A stretch of 64,000 nucleotides of DNA from Gemmataceae bacterium (lineage in GTDB: Bacteria; Planctomycetota; Planctomycetia; Gemmatales; Gemmataceae), in contig JALHPZ010000001.1 of assembly GCA_022842245.1 (NCBI GenBank), positions 209,472 to 273,471 of the forward strand, in the 5' to 3' direction. Positions 8,491 through 15,958 of this stretch are shown piece after piece. The notes under the pieces are model-generated. The model had not been told where the DNA came from, did not search any database, and saw only the letters and a list, made by a program, of their open reading frames with translations. A program made the translations under genes and the position numbers. Position 1 is the stretch's first letter. Each line of letters begins with the position of its first letter.

Positions 8491-9624
8491 TCATTTCCGA
8501 GTCAGTAGCCAACCGAGCAGACAAATGACGCCGACGACGAGGGCCAGCACGCCGAGGAGGATCGGGAAGGCGTAGCCCTCCGCGGCGAGCGTGTTCGGCG
8601 AGGTGTCCACGGGGCCGTCGACGTATTCGTACTCGTAGACCGGCACGACGACGGGCGGGCGCTCGACGTTCGACTGATCGGAGGCCAGCTTGAAGAAGAC
8701 TTCGTCGGTGCCGGGGCGCGGGAACGACTTGTCCTCGAATTCGGTCAGGTGCCATTTCTTCGCGCCTTCGACCGCGGCGGTCTTCGGTTCGAGTCCGAGA
8801 TTGGAAAAGACGGTGCTGGCGGTGTGTTCGGGGGTCGTGTTGGCCCATGCAGTGCGGCCCGGCCATTCCCCCTTCTCGCCGAGCGTCCCTTCGTAGCGTT
8901 TGTCGGCGAGGAAGAAGACCTTGAGCATTCGTTGTCCGGAGCCGGGGTTCGCCTTGCGCATGTCGGCCGGCTCGCGATACGGATAGAACGGCTTCTCGGC
9001 CTTGAATGTCATCCGCACCGTCCGGCCCTGGACCTGGTTGCCGAGGCTCCCATCCTTCGAGAGCTTGAACGCGGTGATGATCCATTGGTGGTCGGTGTAC
9101 CATTGGAACCATTCGACGAGTTCCTTGCGGGCGTCGTAGCCGTTCTTGTCGAGCCAATCGCGCAGGGCCTTCGGGTCGTTCGCCTTCAGCACGGCGGCGT
9201 CGAACCCGGCGACCTTCTTCTGTTCGAGCACCTGCACGCGCGGGGCGTCCGGCGCCGCCGACTTCGGCGCGGCTTCGCCGGCCATCATCCGCGAATTCCC
9301 GTGAATCCGCTGCTTCACCTTCTGATAGATCACGCGCGGCTTGGTCGCATCCGCGAGGGCCGTGAAAATCGCATCGTTGGCTTCCGCCAGTTCCGGCTGC
9401 GTCGGCGTCGGCACGAGGAAGCCGAAGTCCTTCGCGGTCGTCTGGAAGTTCGCCCGGCGGATAAAGTGCTCGGTCTTGGTCGCTTCATCCCAGACGATGA
9501 GCGCATCTTCGGAGGCGACGTTCACGGATTCGCCGTGCCGCCACGGGATAGCGCAGCCGTCGGCGGGTCGCGAGGGAATCAGCGCCACGGCCACGAGGCC
9601 GAGCACGAAGAAGGTGGATCTCAT
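8491..9624 (-). CDS. DUF2330 secreted, C-terminally membrane-anchored protein
   Basis: 377 residues. A signal peptide (MRSTFFVLGLVAVALIPSRP) is followed by the family hallmark: a cysteine just after cleavage (DGCAIPW), then SEDALIVWDEATKTEHFIRR and FGFLVPTPTQPEL. A single hydrophobic helix near the C-terminus (FPILLGVLALVVGVICLLGW) followed by LTRK would anchor it with the bulk outside the cytoplasm. DUF2330 proteins have no assigned activity. The ATG at 9622-9624 is selected because it begins the signal peptide; longer in-frame starts run into the GC-rich repeat region. A minus-strand alpha/beta hydrolase gene lies upstream beyond a repeat-filled gap. Confidence 0.88.
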   Translation of the reverse strand: MRSTFFVLGLVAVALIPSRPADGCAIPWRHGESVNVASEDALIVWDEATKTEHFIRRANFQTTAKDFGFLVPTPTQPELAEANDAIFTALADATKPRVIYQKVKQRIHGNSRMMAGEAAPKSAAPDAPRVQVLEQKKVAGFDAAVLKANDPKALRDWLDKNGYDARKELVEWFQWYTDHQWIITAFKLSKDGSLGNQVQGRTVRMTFKAEKPFYPYREPADMRKANPGSGQRMLKVFFLADKRYEGTLGEKGEWPGRTAWANTTPEHTASTVFSNLGLEPKTAAVEGAKKWHLTEFEDKSFPRPGTDEVFFKLASDQSNVERPPVVVPVYEYEYVDGPVDTSPNTLAAEGYAFPILLGVLALVVGVICLLGWLLTRK

Positions 9625-9987
9625 GGAAAGGCTCCGAGAGAGAGGATGTCTCAAGGATACCCGATCGAAGCCGTTATTCCCGTTCGGAGTGTAACGGCGG
9701 CGCAACGGCGGGTTCGGTATCGACGTCGTCGCCGTGGCAACCGTGGGAGATGATGAGGACAAAGGTGGCGAGAAAGAGCGGGAAGCGCAGGATGCGCCAC
9801 GTCGAAGCCCCGCGAGATTGGCGATGCGGTTCTTGTCCCCTCCCCCTCGGAGGGGGAGGATTAGGGTGGGGGGGACGGTTGGCACAGAAAGCTCGCCGCG
9901 CTCCCCGTCCCCCCCACCCCGGCCCTCTCCCTCCGAGGGGTAGGGAGAAAAACCTCCGAGCGGCCGGCGGCTTGGCGAGGCTCGCGG
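9625..9987. other. Gene-poor gap with REP-like repeats and a possible lipoprotein remnant
   Basis: No convincing gene. The right half (9826-9950) is a pair of inverted REP-like copies, listed separately. On the minus strand, 9674 to about 9830 encodes RFPLFLATFVLIISHGCHGD followed by a short acidic tail and a stop. This looks like a lipoprotein signal (IISHGC) but has no in-frame ATG or GTG before the repeats begin. It may be a broken or very short lipoprotein whose 5' end was overwritten by the repeat, or chance. Confidence 0.35.
9826..9950. repeat. REP-like palindromic repeat, two inverted copies
   Basis: Copy one (about 9829-9876) reads CTTGTCCCCTCCCCCTC, a short GGAGGGGGAGGA complement, then TTAGGGTGGGGG. 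Copy two (about 9905-9950) is the reverse complement of the same unit with small changes. Each unit is itself a hairpin and the two together could form a longer one. The same unit occurs as two direct copies at 18781-18872. Confidence 0.8.
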
Positions 9988-10887
9988 TCATCGCTTTCCC
10001 TTCAAGTTCGCTTCGAGGAACTTCGTCACGAGGCCCATCGTCTTGACGGCCGTTTCGCCGGTCCAACCATGGCCCGCGCCCGACAGTGTCGTCAGTTCGC
10101 TCTTCGCGCCGGCGTCCACGAGCTTCTTGTGGAAACGCTCCGAATGGATGATCGGTACGATGATGTCCGCGGTGCCGTGCAGGATCAGGAAGGGCGGGGC
10201 GTCCTTCGTCACGTGCTCGATGGGCGAGGCCTTGCGGTACAACTCCGGATTCTCACGATAGCGCGAGCCGAGCAGCGGTTTGAAGATCGCCGTCTCGATG
10301 CCTTCCGCTTCGATGAAGAGGGTCAGGTCGGTCGGGCCGAAGAAATCGACGACGCAATTCACGCGGCTGGATTGCTCGCGGTAGAGGGTTCCTTCGAAGC
10401 CGGCTTCGGTGGTCGTGGTGCCGACGAGTGCGGCGATATGTCCACCCGCCGAATAGCCGATGGTACCGATGCGGTCCGGATCGATGTCGAACTTCGCAGC
10501 GTGGGCGCGGAGGTAACGAACGGCCGTCTTCGCGTCCTCGACGGGGGCGGGGAACTTGTGCTTGGGCATCAGCCGATACCCGACGGCGACGGCGACGTAG
10601 CCTTCCCCCGCGAGCCATTCGATCAGGCTCTTTCGTCCGGTTCCAAACTCGACATCGAGGTAGCGCGAGGTCTTCGAGAGGTGGTCCTTCTTGCCGCCCC
10701 GCCACGCTCCGCCGTGCAGGCAGACGACGGTGGGGTGCGGGCCCGGAGTCGTGGGCCGGGCGATGTCCAGCAGCATTTTTTCGCCGTCGTGGACGGCGTA
10801 CTGGATGTCGCGCTGGACCGCGACCGGTTCGGCGGCGAACGCCGGGGAAACAAAGAGCGCCAGGAACAGAAACGACGAGCGGACCAT
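9988..10887 (-). CDS. Secreted alpha/beta hydrolase (carboxylesterase-like)
   Basis: 299 residues with a clean signal peptide (MVRSSFLFLALFVSPAFA). The oxyanion-hole motif HGGAW is at ~58-62, the nucleophile elbow GYSAGG places Ser near 146, the acid is probably the Asp in FLILHGTADIIVP and the catalytic His lies in LSGAGHGWTG. This is the BD-FAE/esterase-lipase layout used by acetyl-xylan, feruloyl and other small esterases; substrate cannot be read from sequence. It probably acts in the periplasm on esterified polysaccharides or plant-derived esters, in keeping with the many secreted enzymes nearby. The start is the ATG at 10885-10887 at the head of the signal peptide. Confidence 0.88.
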   Translation of the reverse strand: MVRSSFLFLALFVSPAFAAEPVAVQRDIQYAVHDGEKMLLDIARPTTPGPHPTVVCLHGGAWRGGKKDHLSKTSRYLDVEFGTGRKSLIEWLAGEGYVAVAVGYRLMPKHKFPAPVEDAKTAVRYLRAHAAKFDIDPDRIGTIGYSAGGHIAALVGTTTTEAGFEGTLYREQSSRVNCVVDFFGPTDLTLFIEAEGIETAIFKPLLGSRYRENPELYRKASPIEHVTKDAPPFLILHGTADIIVPIIHSERFHKKLVDAGAKSELTTLSGAGHGWTGETAVKTMGLVTKFLEANLKGKR

Positions 10888-10932
10888 GGGAACCTCCGCG
10901 GCGACGGTCCATTCTAGGCGCGCGGGCCGCGA

Positions 10933-12231
10933 TCAGCGATTGGCGAGTCGGTCCCGGAGGATCCGTTCGAGGCGGCTCGATTCCTTCGGGTGGCCTTCCC
11001 AGAGGGTGCGCCCCGTCCCGTCGACGAGGACGAGCGACGGATAGCCTTCCACGTGGTACGCGGTCTGGATCTCGCCCGCCTTCGCTTCGACGGCGACGTC
11101 ATAGACGAGTTTGTGTTTCGAACGGTAGCGTTCGGCGGCGCGAAGCCGCTCGCTGGTGCTGCCTTCGTCGCAGAGGACGGTGAGGACTTCGAGGCCGCGG
11201 TAGTCGTCGTGCAGGCGTGCGAGCGTCGGGATCGCCTTCACGCAGTGGACGCAGTTGGTGGAGGAGAAGTTGAGGAGGACGAGGTCGTCGCGCCGGCCGG
11301 AGGGGATGGCCCGGTCGCGACCGTCACGGTCCAGGAGCCGGAGGTCGGAGCGGCGGTCGGGCGACTTGGAGGTGGACCCGCCGGCCGGGGGCGGTTGGAT
11401 CGGCGGCACCGAGGGTCCGGGGATGGCGGCCGGCGGTGCGATCGAGCGGAAGCCGGGCTGCGGACCGGGTGCGATCAGGTCGGGGCGTGCCGGGGTGATG
11501 GGCGTGAAGTTGCCATCGTTGGCGTTCGGGTACGGCAGCACCTCGCCGCGGGGGGTATCGAATAGCGGCGGAGCGGTGACGTTGCCGGGCGGCGGGATCG
11601 AGGGCGTGCCGGGGAGGTCGCCGGCGGAGCCGGCTCCTTGGGGCGGAACGGCGAAGTCGTCGCGGAGCACGATGCGCACGCGCTGGTTCGGCACCGTGAC
11701 GTACTGCTTGCCGACCCAGCCGCGGACGCTGGCGGTAAGCAGGTAGGTGTCGCCGGATTTCAAGCCCTGGATGAGGAAGGTGCCGTTGCGATCGGTCTGC
11801 ACGCCGACCTGCGCGCCAGGCGCGTTCTTGGTCGGGTCGGCATGTTCGAGGGCGACGAAGGCGTTTTCGACCACCTGGCCATCGGGGGTTTCGACGCGGC
11901 CGGCGAGGATCCGCTCCGCCGCGCCGCGCACGTCGAAGTTCTTCGAGGCGGGGTCCGCCCATGTGCCAGCCGAGGGAGTTCGCACGCTCGACGACGGCAC
12001 GTTCGGCGGGTCGAGCAGGTTGCCCGGCTCGCGCTTGGGTGCGCGGTCGCGCGGCAGTTCGTAGGGTGAATCGGAGTTGCGGTTCCGGTCCCGGAGCCAG
12101 TCGGGGTCTTTCGGACGCGAGGCCGGATTCGCCGACGGACGGTCGCGCTCCCGCTGCCACTTCTCGAAGACGCGGCAGCCGGTCGATGCGAATACGAGCG
12201 CGCCCAGCAACGGGAACCAGCGGGCCTTCAT
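10933..12231 (-). CDS. Lipoprotein with carboxypeptidase-like beta domain and C-terminal thioredoxin fold
   Basis: 432 residues. The lipobox FASTGC sits at the end of a short signal, so it is a lipid-anchored exported protein. After an Arg/Pro-rich linker comes a carboxypeptidase regulatory-like beta-sandwich (LAGRVETPDGQVVENAFVAL ... GTFLIQGLKSGDTYLLTAS). A long Pro/Gly linker follows, then a TlpA/AhpC-type thioredoxin domain (DLVLLNFSSTNCVHCVKAIP ... GYPSLVLVDGTGRTLWEG). The redox motif is CVHC near residue 330. Activity as an extracytoplasmic thiol-disulfide exchange protein is inferred from that motif. The cis-Pro of thioredoxins is present (EGYPSL). The fusion of a beta-sandwich and a redoxin in one lipoprotein is planctomycete-like. 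Confidence 0.82.
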   Translation of the reverse strand: MKARWFPLLGALVFASTGCRVFEKWQRERDRPSANPASRPKDPDWLRDRNRNSDSPYELPRDRAPKREPGNLLDPPNVPSSSVRTPSAGTWADPASKNFDVRGAAERILAGRVETPDGQVVENAFVALEHADPTKNAPGAQVGVQTDRNGTFLIQGLKSGDTYLLTASVRGWVGKQYVTVPNQRVRIVLRDDFAVPPQGAGSAGDLPGTPSIPPPGNVTAPPLFDTPRGEVLPYPNANDGNFTPITPARPDLIAPGPQPGFRSIAPPAAIPGPSVPPIQPPPAGGSTSKSPDRRSDLRLLDRDGRDRAIPSGRRDDLVLLNFSSTNCVHCVKAIPTLARLHDDYRGLEVLTVLCDEGSTSERLRAAERYRSKHKLVYDVAVEAKAGEIQTAYHVEGYPSLVLVDGTGRTLWEGHPKESSRLERILRDRLANR

Positions 12232-12461
12232 GGATCGGCCTCAGAGCAAAGTTCAATCGTGCATCATTCCGAGAGCGGGCGAATCGGTCAAGTCCGGCCG
12301 GGACGAACCGCGCGGTCGGCGCGCGGGGCACCTTGCGCGATCCCCTTCATCGCGTACAGATTGCCCCAATCGCGCAATCGGTCGGGGTTGTAGGACGGCG
12401 CACCCGGAGATATAGCGATGCATAGAATGGCCGGATTGCTTTCGTCGTTCGAGGTCTGCCG

Positions 12462-13139
12462 ATGCAAGCGGCTCCCCGCTCCTACCGTTGGATCTACGTC
12501 TCGTTGGCCGTGATCGGCCTCGCGCTCGACCTCGGAACCAAGTACGGCATGTTCCGCTGGCTCCATAACGGCGGCGAACCGGGCGAACGCGGTGCCTTCC
12601 GCGCCTTCTCCAACGGCGCCACCGTCGTCCACGGCGAATACGACCTGATCCCCGGCTGGTTCAAATTCACCGCTGAATTCGACCCCGGCACACCGCCTTG
12701 CGATTGCGAAATCCGCAACCCGCTCCAGACCTGGAGTGCGCCGGTAATGCCGCACGTGAACCACGGCGCGCTCTTCGGATTCGGCAAACAACATAAAGGC
12801 GTGGCAAACGGGATCTTCGCTGGCGTCTGCGCCCTCGCCGCCCTCGGCATCGCGGTCTGGGTCCTCCGCGGCGCCGCCCGCCACGACCGCTGGCTCTGCG
12901 TCGCCCTCGGACTCATCACCGCCGGCACCCTCGGCAACTTCTACGACCGCATCGTCTTCGGAGGTGTCCGCGATTTCCTGCACTTCTACTGGTTCGAGTT
13001 CCCCGTCTTCAACGTGGCCGACTGCGGACTCGTCGTCGGTGCCGGGGTGCTGCTGCTGCACGCGATGCTGACCCCCGACGAGAAGAAGGATTCCGCCGCC
13101 GCACCCCCGCAAGGATCGCACGATGACGCCGACCGATGA
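12462..13139 (+). CDS. lspA: Lipoprotein signal peptidase (signal peptidase II) with an insertion
   Basis: 225 residues, longer than the usual ~160. It cleaves the signal peptide of lipidated prolipoproteins in the inner membrane. Visible landmarks: first helix VSLAVIGLALDLGTKYGMF (DLGTK where DQxTK is usual), VNHGALFGFG, third helix VCALAALGIAVWVLR, and the catalytic motifs GNFYDRIVFGGVRDFL and FNVADCGLVVG, which contain the two catalytic Asp. Roughly 45 extra residues lie between the first helix and the N-x-G-A motif, including a CDC pair. The 3' end overlaps the aminotransferase start by 17 bases, so the two are probably co-translated. The C-terminal tail is polar and low complexity. Confidence 0.9.
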   Translation: MQAAPRSYRWIYVSLAVIGLALDLGTKYGMFRWLHNGGEPGERGAFRAFSNGATVVHGEYDLIPGWFKFTAEFDPGTPPCDCEIRNPLQTWSAPVMPHVNHGALFGFGKQHKGVANGIFAGVCALAALGIAVWVLRGAARHDRWLCVALGLITAGTLGNFYDRIVFGGVRDFLHFYWFEFPVFNVADCGLVVGAGVLLLHAMLTPDEKKDSAAAPPQGSHDDADR

Positions 13140-14103
13140 CCTGGGCTGGGCCAACCCGGAATTGCGGGAACTGATCCGCCGCGATCCCGTCGCGGTCTTG
13201 AAGGACCGCGGCGTCAACGTCCCCGAACAACTCCCGCCGAACATCCTCCAGGAATTCGTCCGGGTCTGCTGGCTGCTCTGGGTCGACGGAACGATCACGC
13301 CGATCGACCGCTTCCAGATCGATCCGCTCGACGCCGGCCTGCTGTTCGGCCGCGGTGTCTGGGAATCCACGAAGACCATCAACGGCACCCCGTGGCTCTG
13401 GGCGTTCCACCTCGACCGGATCAAGAAATCCGCCGACATCCTGGGCATCGACCTCGCGCCGGAACGGCTGCCCGACGAGAAGGCGGTGCGCGACTACGTG
13501 CGCTCGCTGACGTCGCAGGACGTGATCGTGCGGCTGAACGCGACCGCCGGCCGACCGGGCCGGGCCGGGCTGGTATGGATGAGCGCCGCCATCCAGCCGA
13601 TCGCGCCGGAGTCGCTGCGGCTGCAATCGTTCCGCAACCCCGTGACGAAGGGACAGGCGACGCTGACCCTCAAGACCTTCCAGTACGCGACGCGGCTTCA
13701 GATCGGCCAGCTCGCGTATCAGTCGGGCTTCGATACGGCGCTCCTGCTCGACGAGGCCGGCAACCTCCAGGAGTCGGCGCACGCGAACATTTTCGTCCGC
13801 CTCGCAGACGGCTGGTTCACGCCGACCGCCGACGGGGGATTGCTGCCGGGAACGGTGCGCCAGCTTCTCCTGAACCAATCCCCGCTGCCGGTTCGCGAAC
13901 GCGTGATTCCGTACGATGCGTTGAAAGAAGCCCGCGAAGTGTTCCTGACCAACAGCAACGTCGGCATCGTACCGGTCACGCAGATCGACGGCACCCCGTT
14001 CGCGATCGGCGAGGAGACGAAGCGGCTGATGGCATGGATCAGCCCCCAGATCGTTTCGGGTACGCAGTACCGGTTCCGGGAGCAGCGGACTCCGCCGCGA
14101 TGA
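13123..14103 (+). CDS. Class IV PLP-dependent aminotransferase with NHLP-like N-terminal extension
   Basis: 326 residues. From ~50 onward it is a fold-type IV aminotransferase: LLWVDGTITPIDRFQIDPLD, LLFGRGVWESTKTINGTPWL, the PLP lysine in LTLKTFQYATRLQ, the cofactor-binding Glu in LDEAGNLQESAHANIFV and LLPGTVRQLLL. Branched-chain aminotransferase, D-amino-acid aminotransferase and aminodeoxychorismate lyase share this fold, and the substrate cannot be assigned. The first ~50 residues (PELRELIRRDPVAVLKDRGV, then VPEQLPPNI) are extra and resemble nitrile-hydratase-like leader sequences. The ATG at 13123 lies inside the end of lspA, a 17-base overlap that implies translational coupling. Confidence 0.85.
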   Translation: MTPTDDLGWANPELRELIRRDPVAVLKDRGVNVPEQLPPNILQEFVRVCWLLWVDGTITPIDRFQIDPLDAGLLFGRGVWESTKTINGTPWLWAFHLDRIKKSADILGIDLAPERLPDEKAVRDYVRSLTSQDVIVRLNATAGRPGRAGLVWMSAAIQPIAPESLRLQSFRNPVTKGQATLTLKTFQYATRLQIGQLAYQSGFDTALLLDEAGNLQESAHANIFVRLADGWFTPTADGGLLPGTVRQLLLNQSPLPVRERVIPYDALKEAREVFLTNSNVGIVPVTQIDGTPFAIGEETKRLMAWISPQIVSGTQYRFREQRTPPR

Positions 14104-14195
14104 GCGACCGGTCGAATTTCAATTTCGGATATTGACATCCAATTTTCGGAGGTTACACTACCCCCGTTCCCTTTTCCTCTCCCTTCGGGTGAACC

Positions 14196-14729
14196 ATGAC
14201 CCTTCTGCGACGCATCGCGCTCGGCCTCGCCGGCACGGCCGCCCTCGCGGCCACCGTGACCCTGCACACGACGGCGCCCACGACGGCGGCGGACAAGAAA
14301 GCCCCGGACAAGGCGGCCGTCGAACGGACGCGCGAACAGATCGCGATGCTGGACGACCTTTACAAGACGGCCGTCGTCGGCATCACGCAACTCTACGTCA
14401 ACCAGCAGGCGGACAAGCCCGCGGCGCTCGCCGCCAAGGCGGTCTTCGACGCGATGAAGAAGAAGGGCTGGCACAACGCCCGCCTCGTGGACGCCAGCGG
14501 CGACCCGAAGAACGACGAGAACGTGGCGAAGACCGACTTCGAGAAGAAGGCGGTGAAGGCGATGAAGGACGGGAAGAAGTCGCTGGAGGAGATCGGCGAG
14601 GTCGACGGCAAGCCGGTGCTGCGCACCGCGACGTTGGTGCCCGCGGTGCTGAAGAGCTGCGCGAAGTGCCACGGCGTGGAGGAAGGCGCGGTCCTGGGCA
14701 CGATCGTGTACGAGCTGCCGATCAAGTAA
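14196..14729 (+). CDS. Secreted Tll0287-like (DUF3365) heme-binding protein
   Basis: 177 residues with an N-terminal signal (MTLLRRIALGLAGTAALAAT). Most of the protein is a helical, PAS/GAF-like sensor core (ALAAKAVFDAMKKKGWHNAR). Near the C-terminus is a single c-type heme motif, CAKCH, with Cys155, Cys158 and His159, followed by GVEEGAVLGTIVYELP. This order matches the Tll0287/DUF3365 family, in which a covalent c-heme sits at the end of a sensor fold. As the protein has no attached kinase or cyclase, it probably acts as a free periplasmic electron-transfer or redox-sensing protein; its partner is unknown. It converges on the NPCBM gene with 15 bases between stops. Confidence 0.82.
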   Translation: MTLLRRIALGLAGTAALAATVTLHTTAPTTAADKKAPDKAAVERTREQIAMLDDLYKTAVVGITQLYVNQQADKPAALAAKAVFDAMKKKGWHNARLVDASGDPKNDENVAKTDFEKKAVKAMKDGKKSLEEIGEVDGKPVLRTATLVPAVLKSCAKCHGVEEGAVLGTIVYELPIK

Positions 14730-14744
14730 AGGATCGTCGTTTCG

Positions 14745-15905
14745 CTAGGGGCCGATCAGCATGGCATCGGCCCAGTTCACATCGGCCTGCACATCGCCCT
14801 TCGGCCCGAAGTCCACGACGAGCGTCAACTCGTTCGCCTTCGTGAGATCGACCCGCACCGCGACCGGTTCGTTCCCCGCCGCGAGCGTCGACAGCTCCGG
14901 GATCGGTTGAAGTTTGCCATCCACGAGGATCGTGACGGCGGCCTGTCCGCGGCGGCCCGTGGCGGCGTCCAGCCCCACGGTCGCCGTGAACGCGCGGTAC
15001 TTGCCGTCGAGCGCGTAGGTCAGCGTCGTCTTCGGATGCGTGCCGAGGCCGCGGTCGAACGTGGAAATCCCGAGCTTGTTTTGCAGTTGGATCGGTCGGT
15101 GCTTGACCGTCCGGTTCGCCTGCCACGGCCACGCGAGGTCGTTGAACGGTTCCACCCGTTCCACCTTGGGCTTCAGCTCCGCGAGCGGCGTCGCCTTTCC
15201 TTGCAGCACGTCGAGCGAGACGAGGTCGCGCACCGGGACTTCGATGGCCGTGCCGAAGAGGGCCGCACCTTTCACGGTCGTCGCATCCGCGGTCGGGTTG
15301 GCCACGGCGAGCCGCGTCCCGTCGGCGAGCACGAGGTGCGCGATCGGTCCCTTCACCTTGCGCACCGCGCCGAGCGCGGGATTGAACGCGACGGCGGCCA
15401 TCGCGCCCGGTTCCAGCGTGGCCGTGGATCCGTCGGACGTCTTCTTGATTCGCAGTTGACCGTTCGACGTGAACGCCACGATGTCGCCCGCGACGGTGTC
15501 GCCGTTGCGCAGGAGCACCACGTCGGTCTTGCGGTCGGCATCCAGCCAGGAATAGCGGTCGGGGAACTCGGGTGCGGTTGCCGGCGGGGCCGCGATCCAG
15601 AGGACGCGGATCGCCGGCAGCGGCACGCGCAGGCCCTTCGCGTTCCATTTCGACTGGAGGAAGACGGCGGTATCGTCACCGAGGAGGAACTCGCCGGGGA
15701 CGCGGTCTCCGTTGACGAGAATGACTCCCGCCGTGCGCGGCCAGGCGGGGAGGGGGCCGGCGCGGCGGATCGACACGAGGTTCGCGAGCGCCGCCTTGTC
15801 CAGCGGCTTCCACGGGCCGGATTTCGTCTCGGTCGCGGTGACGGTCGTGAACGCGGGTGCCGCAGGAGGCTGGGCGAGAATCAACGCGATGAGGGAAACG
15901 AACAT
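14745..15905 (-). CDS. Secreted NPCBM/NEW2-type carbohydrate-binding protein
   Basis: 386 residues from the ATG at 15903-15905, which opens a signal peptide (MFVSLIALILAQPPAAPAF). The N-terminal half is a beta-rich region of repeated short strands (ILVNGDRVPGEFLLGDD, VLLRNGDTVAGDIVAF, LADGTRLAVANPTADA). The C-terminal ~150 residues carry the NPCBM hallmarks: STFDRGLGTHPKTTLTYALD, KYRAFTATVGLD, VTILVDGKLQ and ELTLVVDFGPKGDVQADVNWADAMLI. NPCBM domains bind sugars and are usually attached to glycosidases; here no catalytic domain is visible. An in-frame upstream start exists but runs through a palindromic repeat, so it was rejected. Confidence 0.85.
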   Translation of the reverse strand: MFVSLIALILAQPPAAPAFTTVTATETKSGPWKPLDKAALANLVSIRRAGPLPAWPRTAGVILVNGDRVPGEFLLGDDTAVFLQSKWNAKGLRVPLPAIRVLWIAAPPATAPEFPDRYSWLDADRKTDVVLLRNGDTVAGDIVAFTSNGQLRIKKTSDGSTATLEPGAMAAVAFNPALGAVRKVKGPIAHLVLADGTRLAVANPTADATTVKGAALFGTAIEVPVRDLVSLDVLQGKATPLAELKPKVERVEPFNDLAWPWQANRTVKHRPIQLQNKLGISTFDRGLGTHPKTTLTYALDGKYRAFTATVGLDAATGRRGQAAVTILVDGKLQPIPELSTLAAGNEPVAVRVDLTKANELTLVVDFGPKGDVQADVNWADAMLIGP

Positions 15906-15918
15906 CGAAAACTCCGGG

Positions 15919-15946
15919 CGAAGCCCGCGGACGAACGTCCGCGGGC
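15919..15946. repeat. GC-rich palindromic repeat (copy 1)
   Basis: The core GCCCGCGGACG-AA-CGTCCGCGGGC (15923-15946) has 11-base perfect arms. The reverse complement of this core, with some flank, recurs at 59314-59337. It lies in the 53-base gap between the NPCBM gene and the esterase fusion, both on the minus strand, and could form a stable hairpin in mRNA. Confidence 0.8.
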
Positions 15947-15958
15947 ACTCCACGAACA

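Noticed and set aside
9674-10066. A 130-codon minus-strand frame running through the REP-like repeats.
   Set aside because: Most of its length is translation of the repeat (Pro/Gly/Arg-rich) and of the 5' end of it antisense to the hydrolase 3' end; only the last ~40 residues look protein-like and have no start codon.
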